Assembly (NCBI RefSeq): GCF_000210895.1 | Contig: NC_015964.1 | Coordinates: 1,509,501-1,573,500, forward strand | Direction of reading: 5' to 3' | Source of the DNA: Haemophilus parainfluenzae T3T1 | GTDB taxonomy: Bacteria > Pseudomonadota > Gammaproteobacteria > Enterobacterales > Pasteurellaceae | Length of the DNA stretch: 64,000 nt | Part shown: positions 8,424 to 20,385 of the stretch, piece by piece | How positions within the stretch are numbered: the first letter of the stretch is position 1 | Layout: each line of letters opens with the position of its first letter | Notes under the pieces: model-generated | Seen by the model: the letters and a program-made list of their open reading frames with translations, nothing else | What the model was told of the DNA's origin: nothing | Databases searched by the model: none | Translations under genes and position numbers: made by a program

Positions 8424-10667
8424 TTAAAACTCAACTTTCGTGTTGAAGATAAATTCACGTCCATAACCTAATGCAACAGGGATTAACGTGTTTGTTGCGT
8501 TACCAGAGGTGGATGGATAGTAAGTTTTATCTGCTAAGTTTTTACCGTTAAGTTGGAAAGAGACTTTCTTGCCAGAGATTTTGGTATCGTAAGCAATAAA
8601 GGCATCATATACCACGGCATGAGGTAATTTGTATGCTTTTGTGTAATCACTGTTATAAGCATGCCAAGAACCTAAATAACGAGCACCACCACCAACACGG
8701 ATGTTACCAAAATCAAATTCACCTACGTTATAAGCTAAGAATAGAGAAGCTTGATGTTTTGGTACACCAGAAAGTTGTTGATTTACTGCATCAGGATAAA
8801 GTTCATTTTCAAGTGATTTTACCTTGGTGTAGGTATAGTTAGCCGCTACGCTTAGACTATCCGTAATTTGACCATTAAGATCAAATTCCACACCACGAGA
8901 ACGTTGTTTGCCGACGATATTCAATTGCGCATTTGAACCCGAACCAACGGCTTCAGCCACATTACGTTTGCTGATATTGAATAATGCAAGTGTCGCATTG
9001 AAGCCAGAGTTTTCGTATTTTGCACCAATTTCAAAAGATTTACCTTGTTCTGGTTTTAAATCGCCGCTAACAGGTGTTGCAACACTCATTTGTGGACGGA
9101 AAGACTCAGCGTAGTTAGCAAATGTCGCAATATGTGGCGTAAATTTATATACGGCACCTAATTGATACAATAATTTACCATCGTGCTGATCAGTATTTCC
9201 TGTTCTTGTTATATTTTGGCCTTTTTTACAGTTTGCAGCATTTAAACAATGACGTCCCGCAAATTGATCAAAGTACTCATAACGTAAACCACCTGTCATG
9301 ATAAAGTTATCTGTAAAGTAAGCGGTATCTTGAATATAAACACCAACGGTTTTGAGATGGTTATATTGGTAAGCGTTGCCGTTACCGTTTTTATGTTCAG
9401 CAACCGGATTGGTATAATTTGGATGATCGATATTGATATCAGAACTCATGATACCTTGGTTATAAATAGGTCCAATATCGCGGATATTACGCATAACATC
9501 CACACCGGCTACAAAACGGTTAGCAATATCACCAATACCAAATTCACCGACGATATTTAATGTGCCACTATGAACACGTTGATCGCCTTGTTGTTGCTCA
9601 ATAGCTCGGCGTACATGACGAGCGCTTAATTCTGGAGAGGTAATCTCGCCCTTTTTATTTTTAATAGCAGGGATCGCAACATCTTTAACATTGATATTTG
9701 TAATACGTGCTTGGTTATAGAAATATTTATAACGAGCATAGCTGTAACCCGCATTTAATTTCCAACCGTCACTTAATTTGTGTTCAATTTTGAAATCGAT
9801 ATTATCGGTTTTTGCGGTTGTTTCATTATTCGGCTCATCTAAACGACGCGATACAGGAATGTCCGGTAAGGCATTCGTCGCCGTTAAAAGATTTGTACCA
9901 CGATCAAATGGCTCAAGAATATCTTTGTGTTCATAAGAAAGAAGTACTTTAGTTTTATCATTTTCCCAAGAAAGAGATGGTGCGTAAGTCGTGTTTTTCA
10001 CTTTGCCAAAATTACGCCAGTAGTCTTTTTCTTGTTTGTCATAGATAAAGCGGTAAGCAAAACCATTTCCTAAACCACCAGTAAAATCTAATTGTGTTCC
10101 CCACAGGCTATGATTACCTAAGGTTCCACCAACGACATAACGTGGCGTTTGTTGCGGTTTTTTAGTAATGATATTAACCACACCACCTGGATCTTGAATA
10201 CCATAAAGTACAGATGCAGGTCCTTTTAAAACTTCAACGGTTTCAGTTGTTGCGCTAAAGTTTTTAGCTGGGCCAGCTTGTAAACCGTTACGCATAATTG
10301 AGTTGTCACGGTTTCCACCAAAACCACGTTTTTGAATAGAGTCAAACATACCACCTAATGTATTCGCTTGACTCACACCGCTGACGTTATAAAGTGCATC
10401 AATGAGTGATTCAGGTTTACGATCTTCTAGTAGTTTGGTCGAAAGAATATTTACTGTATTTGGCGTGTCAAATACTGGCACTTCAGCTTTTGATACGACA
10501 GATGTCCCTGTCGTTTGATAACCATTTTGCTTAATCCCCGTATCTTGAACGTTAATTTGCTCAAGCGTCTCGGTGTTTGTATCTACGGCTTGCTCAGTTT
10601 CTGCAAACGTAGAAATGGAAAAACTGGTTAAAAGTGCGGTTGAAATAAGGCTTAATTTAAAATTCAT
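8424..10667 (-). CDS. TonB-dependent siderophore receptor
   Basis: 747-aa outer-membrane receptor. The signal peptide ends near FAETEQ. A likely TonB box (ETLEQINV) is followed by a plug domain (about residues 55-170, with [13 protein letters not shown] and [11 protein letters not shown]), then a 22-strand barrel ending in the outer-membrane signature F (NTKVEF). The plug and barrel resemble hydroxamate-type siderophore receptors (FhuE/FoxA/FpvA group); the ligand is not known. The frame is open 38 codons further upstream, but the signal peptide fixes the start at the ATG complementary to 10665-10667, behind GGGAAG. Its promoter has a Fur-like site and a LacI-family palindrome. Confidence 0.88.
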   Translation of the reverse strand: MNFKLSLISTALLTSFSISTFAETEQAVDTNTETLEQINVQDTGIKQNGYQTTGTSVVSKAEVPVFDTPNTVNILSTKLLEDRKPESLIDALYNVSGVSQANTLGGMFDSIQKRGFGGNRDNSIMRNGLQAGPAKNFSATTETVEVLKGPASVLYGIQDPGGVVNIITKKPQQTPRYVVGGTLGNHSLWGTQLDFTGGLGNGFAYRFIYDKQEKDYWRNFGKVKNTTYAPSLSWENDKTKVLLSYEHKDILEPFDRGTNLLTATNALPDIPVSRRLDEPNNETTAKTDNIDFKIEHKLSDGWKLNAGYSYARYKYFYNQARITNINVKDVAIPAIKNKKGEITSPELSARHVRRAIEQQQGDQRVHSGTLNIVGEFGIGDIANRFVAGVDVMRNIRDIGPIYNQGIMSSDINIDHPNYTNPVAEHKNGNGNAYQYNHLKTVGVYIQDTAYFTDNFIMTGGLRYEYFDQFAGRHCLNAANCKKGQNITRTGNTDQHDGKLLYQLGAVYKFTPHIATFANYAESFRPQMSVATPVSGDLKPEQGKSFEIGAKYENSGFNATLALFNISKRNVAEAVGSGSNAQLNIVGKQRSRGVEFDLNGQITDSLSVAANYTYTKVKSLENELYPDAVNQQLSGVPKHQASLFLAYNVGEFDFGNIRVGGGARYLGSWHAYNSDYTKAYKLPHAVVYDAFIAYDTKISGKKVSFQLNGKNLADKTYYPSTSGNATNTLIPVALGYGREFIFNTKVEF

Positions 10668-10700
10668 AGTCGCTTCCCAATAGATAATAAAGGAGCTGCA

Positions 10701-10729
10701 AGTATAGCGAAAACGTTTACGTCGATCAA
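10701..10729 (-). promoter_or_regulatory. Siderophore receptor promoter with embedded LacI/PurR-like palindrome
   Basis: On the minus strand, -35 TTGATC (10724-10729) and -10 TATACT (10701-10706) are 17 bp apart. The spacer contains the inverted repeat CG-n-AAACGTTT-n-CG (10708-10721), close to a PurR box (two mismatches to the E. coli consensus by eye). An operator in the spacer would block RNA polymerase. Confidence 0.6.
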
Positions 10730-10744
10730 TGCAAATTATTTTCA
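10730..10744. promoter_or_regulatory. Fur-box-like site upstream of the siderophore receptor promoter
   Basis: TGCAAAT-T-ATTTTCA matches the 7-1-7 Fur pattern at 11 of 14 arm positions and abuts the -35. It is consistent with iron repression of a siderophore receptor. Confidence 0.6.
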
Positions 10745-10804
10745 TTTGCTTATGCGGTTTATTCAGAAAAGATTTATTCAAATTAAGCAGGGGATAAAAA
10801 GAAA

Positions 10805-10830
10805 AATCCCAAGCTAAAAAGCTTGGGATT
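10805..10830 (-). terminator. Intrinsic terminator after tRNA-Val
   Basis: A 10-bp stem, AATCCCAAGC/GCTTGGGATT, with a 6-nt loop and a T-rich tract on the minus strand, begins 6 bp past the CCA end of the tRNA. Confidence 0.85.
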
Positions 10831-10836
10831 GCAAGA

Positions 10837-10913
10837 TGGTGCGACTAGCTGGACTCGAACCAGTGACCCCCACCATGTCAAGGTGGTGCTCTAACCAACT
10901 GAGCTATAGTCGC
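10837..10913 (-). tRNA. tRNA-Val (anticodon GAC)
   Basis: 77-nt cloverleaf with encoded CCA. Acceptor arms GCGACTA/TAGTCGC, D-arm AGCTCAGTTGGTTAGAGC, anticodon stem CCACC/GGTGG with loop TTGACAT (anticodon GAC, reads GUC), and T-arm with GGTTCGAGTCC. The body closely matches E. coli tRNA-Val(GAC). Confidence 0.96.
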
Positions 10914-10929
10914 GTAAAAGATGTGGCAG

Positions 10930-10958
10930 ATGATAAACAGTTTTAAGGATGAAAACAA
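10930..10958 (-). promoter_or_regulatory. tRNA-Val promoter
   Basis: -35 TTGTTT (10953-10958) and -10 TATCAT (10930-10935) have a 17-bp spacer. The sequence after the -10 is GC-rich (CTGCCAC), as expected for a stringently controlled tRNA promoter. Confidence 0.6.
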
Positions 10959-11033
10959 GAGGATTTGTTTTAAGTTAAATTTAGCTGCTAAAAAAATAAC
11001 CAAAATCTGATTTAAAAAGTCTCAGTAGTTATT

Positions 11034-11062
11034 TTGATTTTGTACAGGTTTAAGCGTATAAT
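11034..11062 (+). promoter_or_regulatory. Pyruvate kinase promoter
   Basis: -35 TTGATT (11034-11039) and a perfect -10 TATAAT (11057-11062), with a 17-bp spacer. The leader is about 75 nt. Confidence 0.75.
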
Positions 11063-11141
11063 GCGCAACGTTTTTTATCTCGGATGAGCCGAAATTTAAA
11101 AAAGTTTTAAGTAAATTGTAACCATTTGTGGAGTTTAGATA

Positions 11142-12578
11142 ATGTCTAGAAAATTAAGAAGAACGAAGATTGTATGTACAATGGGTCCAGCAACAGACCG
11201 CGATAACAATCTTGAAAAAATTATCGCAGCAGGCGCTAATGTTGTACGTATGAACTTTTCTCACGGTACACCAGATGATCATATTGAGCGTGCTGAGCGT
11301 GTTCGTGCGATCGCGAAAAAATTAGGTAAAACCGTAGCAATTTTAGGTGACTTACAAGGTCCTAAAATTCGTGTTTCTACTTTTAAAGATGGCAAAATTT
11401 TCTTAAATGTTGGTGATAAATTTATTCTTGATGCGGAATTACCAAAAGGTGAGGGTAATCAAGAAGCCGTTGGTTTAGACTATAAAACTCTTCCACAAGA
11501 CGTTGTTCCTGGCGATATTCTTTTATTAGATGATGGCCGTGTTCAATTAAAAGTCCTTTCTACTGACGGTGCAAAAGTATTTACTGAAGTGACAGTTGGT
11601 GGTCCATTATCAAACAATAAAGGGATCAACAAATTAGGTGGTGGTTTATCTGCAGACGCATTAACTGAAAAAGATAAAGCCGATATCATCACAGCTGCAC
11701 GTATCGGTGTAGATTACTTAGCTGTATCTTTCCCTCGTTCAAGTGCAGATTTAAACTATGCGCGTGAATTAGCAAAACAAGCAGGTTTAGACGCGAAAAT
11801 CGTTGCTAAAGTTGAACGTGCTGAAACTGTTGTTGATGAAGCAGCAATGGATGATATCATCTTAGCTTCTGATGTCATCATGGTTGCACGTGGCGACTTA
11901 GGTGTTGAGATTGGTGACCCAGAATTAGTTGGTGTACAGAAAAAATTAATTCGTCGTTCACGTCAATTAAACCGTGCGGTTATTACTGCAACTCAAATGA
12001 TGGAGTCAATGATCAGCAACCCAATGCCTACTCGTGCAGAAGTGATGGACGTGGCAAATGCGGTATTGGATGGTACTGACGCGGTAATGCTTTCGGCAGA
12101 AACTGCTGCAGGGCAATATCCAGCTGAGACTGTGGCGACAATGGCTCGCGTATGTTTAGGTGCAGAAAAGATGCCAAGCATCAATATTTCTAAACACCGT
12201 TTAGATCGTGAGTTTAGAGATATTGAAGAATCTGTAGCGATGTCTGCCATGTATGCAGCAAACCACTTAAGCGGTATTGCAGCAATCATTACCTTAAGCC
12301 ACTCTGGTCGTACACCACTATTAATGTCACGTATCAGCTCAGGTTTACCAATCTTTGCACTTTCTCGTGTTCAAGAAACATTAAACCGTTGCGCATTATA
12401 CCGTGGTGTGACACCCGTTCATTTTGATGGTGAATCTCGTAGCTCTGCAGGTGCTAAAGCAGCGATTAACCTATTAAAAGAAAAAGGTTATTTGGTTTCT
12501 GGTGATATTGTATTATTAACTCAAGGTGATGAATCAGCAGGCTCAACTAATGTTTGCCGTACCTTAATCGTTGAGTAA
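11142..12578 (+). CDS. pykA: Pyruvate kinase
   Basis: 478-aa glycolytic enzyme making pyruvate and ATP from PEP and ADP. The N-terminal [10 protein letters not shown] and RMNFSHG match the catalytic barrel; the active-site lysine is in IVAKVERAE (about residue 222), with metal ligands in [11 protein letters not shown]. The C-terminal domain ends [12 protein letters not shown]. Length and N-terminus ([11 protein letters not shown]) fit PykA rather than PykF. GTGGAG precedes the ATG, and the gene has its own strong promoter and terminator. The following order dnaB-alr-pgi is, from memory, the Haemophilus order. Confidence 0.96.
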   Translation: MSRKLRRTKIVCTMGPATDRDNNLEKIIAAGANVVRMNFSHGTPDDHIERAERVRAIAKKLGKTVAILGDLQGPKIRVSTFKDGKIFLNVGDKFILDAELPKGEGNQEAVGLDYKTLPQDVVPGDILLLDDGRVQLKVLSTDGAKVFTEVTVGGPLSNNKGINKLGGGLSADALTEKDKADIITAARIGVDYLAVSFPRSSADLNYARELAKQAGLDAKIVAKVERAETVVDEAAMDDIILASDVIMVARGDLGVEIGDPELVGVQKKLIRRSRQLNRAVITATQMMESMISNPMPTRAEVMDVANAVLDGTDAVMLSAETAAGQYPAETVATMARVCLGAEKMPSINISKHRLDREFRDIEESVAMSAMYAANHLSGIAAIITLSHSGRTPLLMSRISSGLPIFALSRVQETLNRCALYRGVTPVHFDGESRSSAGAKAAINLLKEKGYLVSGDIVLLTQGDESAGSTNVCRTLIVE

Positions 12579-12600
12579 TCAATATTTCTTATAAAAAGAG

Positions 12601-12625
12601 CGGTGGATTTTTCCACCGTTTTTTT
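12601..12625 (+). terminator. Intrinsic terminator after pykA
   Basis: CGGTGGA (12601-12607) and TCCACCG (12612-12618) form a 7-bp stem followed by seven T. Confidence 0.88.
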
Positions 12626-12663
12626 ATGTCTAAAATATTGAAAATATTGACCGCACTTTTTTC

Positions 12664-12692
12664 TTAAAACCACCTCGTATTTGCGGTATCAT
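12664..12692 (+). promoter_or_regulatory. Putative dnaB promoter
   Basis: TTAAAA (12664-12669) and TATCAT (12687-12692) are 17 bp apart, about 34 bp before the dnaB start and just downstream of a USS. Confidence 0.4.
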
Positions 12693-12725
12693 AAGCACAG
12701 TTTTTTAGTTTAAATTGAAATCCTT

Positions 12726-14132
12726 ATGGCCTCACAACGACAAATCCAATCTCCTGATCAGAAAACTGAACAAGTTAGCATCCCGCCTCATTCCACTGAA
12801 GCTGAACAAGCCGTACTCGGCGGCATTATGTTGAGTAATCAACATTGGGATGGTATTGCAGAAAGAGTCATTGCTGAGGATTTTTATACTTTTGCGCATA
12901 AAGCAATCTTCCAAACCATGGAAGAATTAATGCGTAATCAAACCCCGATTGATTTAATCACCCTTGATCAAGCCCTTAAAGCGAAAGGTATTAGTGATTC
13001 TGTAGGCGGTTTTGCTTATTTAGCGGATCTTTCTAATAACACCCCAAATGCCATTAATATTTTGGCTTATGCCGAAATCGTGCGTGAAAAAGCGATTTTG
13101 CGTGAGCTTATTGCAGTAGGGAATCGTATCGCAGAAAACAGCTATTCTCCGAAAGGCAAAGACATCAAAATGGTGTTAGATGAAGCTGAAAGAGAAGTGT
13201 TTGCTATTGCTGAAAAACGCAGTTCTTCAACTGAAGGGCCACAAAATGTGATCAGCGTGTTGGAAAGTACTATTGCTCGAATTGATACCTTAAGTAAGCT
13301 TGAAAATCATAGCGGTGTGACAGGGGTCACAACGGGCTTTGTTGACTTAGATAAGAAAACAGCAGGTTTACAGCCTTCAGACCTCATCATTGTCGCTGCA
13401 CGTCCTTCTATGGGTAAAACCACGTTTGCGATGAACCTTTGTGAAAATGCCGCCATGGCAAGTGATAAGCCTGTGTTGGTATTCAGTTTAGAGATGCCTG
13501 CGGAACAAATCATGATGCGTATGATTGCCTCTCTTGCTCGCGTGGACCAAACCAAAATTCGTACTGGTCAAAATTTGGATGAAACGGAATGGAGCAAAAT
13601 TGCCAGCGTGTTTGGGATGTTTAAGCAAAAAAACAATCTTTATATTGATGACTCATCTGGTTTAACCCCAACAGAATTACGTTCTCGCGCGCGTCGCGTG
13701 TATCGCGAAAATGGGGGCTTGAGTATGATTATGGTGGATTACCTTCAATTAATGCGCGTGCCTGGATTTTCAGATAACCGTACCTTAGAAATCGCTGAGA
13801 TTTCCCGTTCTTTAAAAGCATTAGCGAAAGAATTAGAAGTTCCTGTCATTGCACTTTCCCAGCTTAACCGTACTTTGGAACAACGTGCAGATAAACGTCC
13901 GGTAAACTCAGACTTACGTGAATCAGGCTCTATTGAGCAGGATGCTGACTTGATTATGTTCATTTATCGTGACGAAGTGTATAACGATAATTCCGAAGAT
14001 AAAGGGGTTGCTGAAATCATTATTGGTAAACAACGTAACGGTCCGATTGGTCGTGTACGTTTAGCATTTAACGGTCAATTCTCACGCTTTGATAACCTTG
14101 CCGAACAGCGTGAATACAGAGATGATTATTAG
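12726..14132 (+). CDS. dnaB: Replicative DNA helicase DnaB
   Basis: 468-aa hexameric 5'-3' helicase of the replication fork. The N-terminal domain (about residues 18-120) begins with the conserved IPPHSTEAEQAVLG. A linker is followed by the RecA-like C-terminal domain with Walker A ARPSMGKTT (about residue 230), Walker B MIMVDYLQLM and the arginine-finger region KQRNGPIG. Full length. It lies 24 bp upstream of alr, so the two are probably co-transcribed. No intein is present. Confidence 0.97.
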   Translation: MASQRQIQSPDQKTEQVSIPPHSTEAEQAVLGGIMLSNQHWDGIAERVIAEDFYTFAHKAIFQTMEELMRNQTPIDLITLDQALKAKGISDSVGGFAYLADLSNNTPNAINILAYAEIVREKAILRELIAVGNRIAENSYSPKGKDIKMVLDEAEREVFAIAEKRSSSTEGPQNVISVLESTIARIDTLSKLENHSGVTGVTTGFVDLDKKTAGLQPSDLIIVAARPSMGKTTFAMNLCENAAMASDKPVLVFSLEMPAEQIMMRMIASLARVDQTKIRTGQNLDETEWSKIASVFGMFKQKNNLYIDDSSGLTPTELRSRARRVYRENGGLSMIMVDYLQLMRVPGFSDNRTLEIAEISRSLKALAKELEVPVIALSQLNRTLEQRADKRPVNSDLRESGSIEQDADLIMFIYRDEVYNDNSEDKGVAEIIIGKQRNGPIGRVRLAFNGQFSRFDNLAEQREYRDDY

Positions 14133-14155
14133 GCAAGAGATAACGGACTAGAAAA

Positions 14156-16944
<2,789 letters not shown>

Positions 16945-16958
16945 AATAATATAAAGTA

Positions 16959-16989
16959 AAAAGTGCGGTCAAAATTGACCGCACTTTTT
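16959..16989. terminator. Paired-USS terminator between pgi and the MFS efflux gene
   Basis: Two uptake signals head to head (AAAAAGTGCGGTCAA and TTGACCGCACTTTTTT) make a long stem with T-tracts on both strands. The genes are convergent. Confidence 0.85.
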
Positions 16990-16997
16990 TATTTTCA

Positions 16998-18176
16998 TTA
17001 AACTGATTTGACTTTCCACATACAAGCTACGCTGATAAAAATTAGTGCCACAGCGACATAAAAAACAGAGTTGTAATGCCAAATTTCTGCAATAATACCC
17101 GCAATAGGTCCTCCGATAATCCAACTGCTTTTTGCTGCATTACTAAATAGCGTAGTGGCTGTGCCCATTTTAGTCGGCATTAAGTCTTGGAAATACACCA
17201 TCCCAATGGTAGCGGTGATACCGATAAAAATCGCATTAAGCATTTGTAATCCGATAAGCTGCCAAGTTTGCTCCGCGAATAATAAACTTGAATAGAAGGC
17301 GAGACCTGAAACTAAAGCAATCATCATCAAGCGCTTTTTACTAAAATATTTGGTGAGATAGCCCGCAAAAATCATCACAGGGATTTCCAATCCCGCAGCC
17401 GTCCCCATTAATGTTCCCGCCAGTTCTTTGTTTAAATGTAATTCATTAATCACAAATAATGGCATATTAATGAGATACATGCTGTTACAGGTCCAAAGCA
17501 ATAGGTTAGCGATGAACAAGTAAATCACACTTTTTCTTGGTGGCGTATTGTCTAAAATCTCTTGATTTTTAACCTTACTTTGACGAGGAATTTTCGGCAA
17601 TAATTTGCTGACGCCTGCACAAAGTAAGAAGGCAGAACCCGCCACCAAATACATGTAATCAAAGCCCCAGTTTAACGCAATGAAAAAAGAAAGCGGTGGC
17701 CCAACAATCCAAGCCAATGAGATTTGAGTTCGCATAATCGTGGTGAACATCACTGCTTCACGATGGCTGCTTTCAGCATATTCTCGTGCTAAAGCAAAAG
17801 ATTGCGGATTAGCGGATGAACCTAACCCTAACAGCGTGGTACCGATAATAATCAGCACATAATAATTCTGGCTATAAGCAAAAATTAGACAGCCAAGCAC
17901 GGCAATCAAACAACATACAATCATCACTTTTCGACGGTCATCTTGCTTATCAGAATATTTCGCCAGAATTTGGCTCAAGATAATGCCAATAATGGCATTG
18001 ACTGAATAGAATAGGCCCACAAAAAAAGGTGAAACTTGAATCTCTTGAGAGAGATATAAACTCAAGGTCGGCGTTTGAAAGGCTGAGGCAATTCCTGTTA
18101 AAAAGGCAATCAATAGAAAATTGAACGCCACAATATTGGATGGTGTTGCGTTTTGTTGTTGAACAAACATAGTCAT
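16998..18176 (-). CDS. Sugar efflux transporter, MFS (SetA/SetB/SotB type)
   Basis: 392 aa with 12 predicted membrane segments. Family-like features are the N-terminal FLTGIASAFQTPTLSLYL (helix 1), YSDKQDDRRKVM between helices 2 and 3, and GLGSSANPQSFALARE in helix 4. SET proteins export glucosides and phosphosugar-stress analogues. It lies last in the scrK-scrB-phosphatase series on the same strand, 66 bp after the phosphatase gene, but a USS pair in the gap may end most transcripts. A role in relieving sugar or sugar-phosphate overload is inferred, not shown. Confidence 0.75.
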   Translation of the reverse strand: MTMFVQQQNATPSNIVAFNFLLIAFLTGIASAFQTPTLSLYLSQEIQVSPFFVGLFYSVNAIIGIILSQILAKYSDKQDDRRKVMIVCCLIAVLGCLIFAYSQNYYVLIIIGTTLLGLGSSANPQSFALAREYAESSHREAVMFTTIMRTQISLAWIVGPPLSFFIALNWGFDYMYLVAGSAFLLCAGVSKLLPKIPRQSKVKNQEILDNTPPRKSVIYLFIANLLLWTCNSMYLINMPLFVINELHLNKELAGTLMGTAAGLEIPVMIFAGYLTKYFSKKRLMMIALVSGLAFYSSLLFAEQTWQLIGLQMLNAIFIGITATIGMVYFQDLMPTKMGTATTLFSNAAKSSWIIGGPIAGIIAEIWHYNSVFYVAVALIFISVACMWKVKSV

Positions 18177-18207
18177 TAATTTTAATAAAAGATCGTCGTT
18201 GGAAATA

Positions 18208-18235
18208 AAAGTGCGGTTAATTTTAACCGCACTTT
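18208..18235. terminator. Paired-USS hairpin after the lipoprotein phosphatase gene
   Basis: AAAGTGCGGTTAA and TTAACCGCACTTT form a 13-bp stem with a 2-base centre. The minus-strand T-tract is short. Confidence 0.65.
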
Positions 18236-18242
18236 CATGTTT

Positions 18243-18860
18243 CTATTTTGTTGTGTTAGAACGTTTATCTAATTCAGCTTTGATTTTAGCCATATTTTCT
18301 TGCGTGAAGAAATTATCAATATTTTTCCAAACAGAATGATAGCCGTAAGGACCTTGTTGCATTTCACGTTTGGCTTCATTGAGATCCCAATTTTGATAAA
18401 TCACACGGTAGCTTGCAACAATTAAGCCTGTTCTGTCAGCACCATGATAACAATGCACTAAAACCGCACCGTTTTTTTGATGTTGTTTGATTTGCCACAG
18501 AATATCAGCTACTTCATCAGGGCTGATTGACCAAGTAAGTAATGGGGTATTAATCAAATTGATCTTAGTATGACCAAATGCTTGTTTATCATCATTACGG
18601 TCAAAAAAGCGTAAATTCACAATCGTGTGAATATTCAATTTATTTAATAACGCTTCAGATTGTGCTTCTAATTGCTCACTACGGTAAAATTTATCATCAA
18701 TCTGATATAAATTTTCCTGTTCGCTGATTAGCGTTGCCCAATGTTCTGTATTTTTTGGCGGTTCACTAGGCGTCGTCGTACAGGCGACCAATGAAAAAGC
18801 CGTTAAAGCAAAAAGGACATTTTTGCTCATCTTGTATAAATTGAAATGAGTTTGTTGCAT
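18243..18860 (-). CDS. Dual-specificity/tyrosine phosphatase-like lipoprotein
   Basis: 205 aa. The signal peptide ends in a lipobox LVAC (Cys27), so it is a lipoprotein facing the periplasm. The P-loop HCYHGADRTG at residues 136-145 has the catalytic Cys137 and Arg143 of the CX5R phosphatases. Asp/Ser-rich loop SISPDEVADILW upstream may supply the general acid. A second ATG at codon 11 is possible, but AAAAGG lies about 5 bases before the first. It is 9 bp after scrB and probably co-transcribed. A phosphatase in a sucrose cassette is unusual; the substrate is unknown. Confidence 0.75.
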   Translation of the reverse strand: MQQTHFNLYKMSKNVLFALTAFSLVACTTTPSEPPKNTEHWATLISEQENLYQIDDKFYRSEQLEAQSEALLNKLNIHTIVNLRFFDRNDDKQAFGHTKINLINTPLLTWSISPDEVADILWQIKQHQKNGAVLVHCYHGADRTGLIVASYRVIYQNWDLNEAKREMQQGPYGYHSVWKNIDNFFTQENMAKIKAELDKRSNTTK

Positions 18861-18869
18861 AAAAACCTT

Positions 18870-20324
18870 TTAAATATATTGAATAGCCGGTAAATAACCG
18901 ATCATTAAATTTAACGGACGATTGCTGGCTATTGTATTCTCTCTGTTCTCAATGAAAAATCTTGATGTCATGGCTTTTTCACCGTGATTCAAGAAAATTT
19001 CAATAATTGAGCAATCAAAGAAGATTTCAACCGTCTGCAGATTTTCAATTTCGCAGAAACGTTTCGTATCGAATTTCTCCATTAATTCCGTTTGTTCGCT
19101 TTGACTGCGATCTAAGCAAATCAAACCATTTTCGTAAGATAGACGCAGTGATTGTCCTTTTTCATTTTGGAAGAAGGTTAAGTCAAAGGCTTGGTTATTT
19201 ACCTCAAATTTAAGATACGCACGATCTAAATTAGCAATATCCGTTTTTCCATTGAGATGAAACGCTGAAAGTGCGGTCAGATTTTCGCATATTTTAGCAA
19301 TCGGACGTTGATAAATTTTCGTCCCTTCTAAACGCAATTCTCTTGGCAAAGTTAAAGCTGAATGCCATTTAAATTTATCTGTTGGGTAAGTTAAATCTGG
19401 CAAACCAATCCAACCGAAAAGCACGGCATGAGTTTGGTTATCTAAGCCAGCAAATGTTTGTGATGCGTAGAAATCAAAGCCCTGATCTAATTCGCCGATA
19501 TATTCTGCTTCAAAGGTTAAATCTGTTAATTTACCCACAGCGTAAGTCGCATGATAATTATTTTGGAATTGATGAGCTTCTCGATCTTTACCTTGTGGCG
19601 ACCAAATAAAGACATCTTTATCACCGATCTTCAATAGGTCAGGGCATTCCCACATAAACACGTTTTTGTTGTCAAAAGCAGGTAAGGAAAGCTCGCCTAA
19701 TAAACGAGGCGTATCTTCAAGATTGTCCATTTCAAAAATAATAGCTGTTCCTGTGAAGTTTTCTCGCTGTGCACCACAGATAAAACGGATTTTTCCGTCT
19801 TCAGTAAAATACGGTTTAGGATCACGAACATGCTCTGTATAACCTTCAGGTGCATTTTCAATTAATGGACGTTTGCTAAGCAATTTTCCATTAAGATCAA
19901 AAATCGCTAAATTTTGATAAGGCACGCGTTGATTATCACTTGGGCGACGGGTATTGCCGGTATAGAACATAGCCAATTTGTCACCAACTTTTAAAGCGCC
20001 ACCAGAATAACAGCCGTGAGACTCAAAAAGCTCGCAAGGAATCAGATCATCTGCTGATTGATAATGTTGGAAATCTTTCGTGATTAAATGCTTCCAATGT
20101 TTCATCCCGTGAATGGCGTCGAATGGAAACCATTGGTAGAACAGATGATACTTTTCATCATCAAAAATCAGACCATTAGGATCATTCATTAAGCCAGTTG
20201 GTGGAGCAATATGATAGTGCGGTCGAAAATCGTTGTCTTTTTGCACGGTTTCAGCAATTTCTGCGAGCTCGCCTTTTTCTGCGGCTAGGATGCTTTTGTA
20301 TTTGCCATTATTGAAAATAATCAT
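18870..20324 (-). CDS. scrB: Sucrose-6-phosphate hydrolase (GH32 invertase)
   Basis: 484-aa cytosolic enzyme splitting sucrose-6-phosphate into glucose-6-phosphate and fructose. The GH32 catalytic triad is visible: nucleophile Asp in NDPNG (residues 47-51), stabiliser in RDP (167-169), acid/base Glu in EC (226-227). The C-terminal beta-sandwich follows. It lies 61 bp after fructokinase. The enzyme implies sucrose enters already phosphorylated by a PTS, but no scrA gene is in this window. Confidence 0.92.
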   Translation of the reverse strand: MIIFNNGKYKSILAAEKGELAEIAETVQKDNDFRPHYHIAPPTGLMNDPNGLIFDDEKYHLFYQWFPFDAIHGMKHWKHLITKDFQHYQSADDLIPCELFESHGCYSGGALKVGDKLAMFYTGNTRRPSDNQRVPYQNLAIFDLNGKLLSKRPLIENAPEGYTEHVRDPKPYFTEDGKIRFICGAQRENFTGTAIIFEMDNLEDTPRLLGELSLPAFDNKNVFMWECPDLLKIGDKDVFIWSPQGKDREAHQFQNNYHATYAVGKLTDLTFEAEYIGELDQGFDFYASQTFAGLDNQTHAVLFGWIGLPDLTYPTDKFKWHSALTLPRELRLEGTKIYQRPIAKICENLTALSAFHLNGKTDIANLDRAYLKFEVNNQAFDLTFFQNEKGQSLRLSYENGLICLDRSQSEQTELMEKFDTKRFCEIENLQTVEIFFDCSIIEIFLNHGEKAMTSRFFIENRENTIASNRPLNLMIGYLPAIQYI

Positions 20325-20356
20325 CGTGATCGTGCCTCGTTAATGTGATTGGGTCA

Positions 20357-20380
20357 AAAGGTGCAATAATTTGCACCTTT
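20357..20380. repeat. Perfect hairpin between scrK and scrB
   Basis: AAAGGTGCAA and TTGCACCTTT form a 10-bp stem with loop TAAT. The T-tract after it is too short for an efficient terminator; partial attenuation or mRNA stabilisation is possible. Confidence 0.5.
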
Positions 20381-20385
20381 GCTCC

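Noticed and set aside
10668..10781. Upstream 38-codon extension of the siderophore receptor
   Set aside because: It would place the promoter and Fur-like box inside the gene, and a good signal peptide starts at the downstream ATG.
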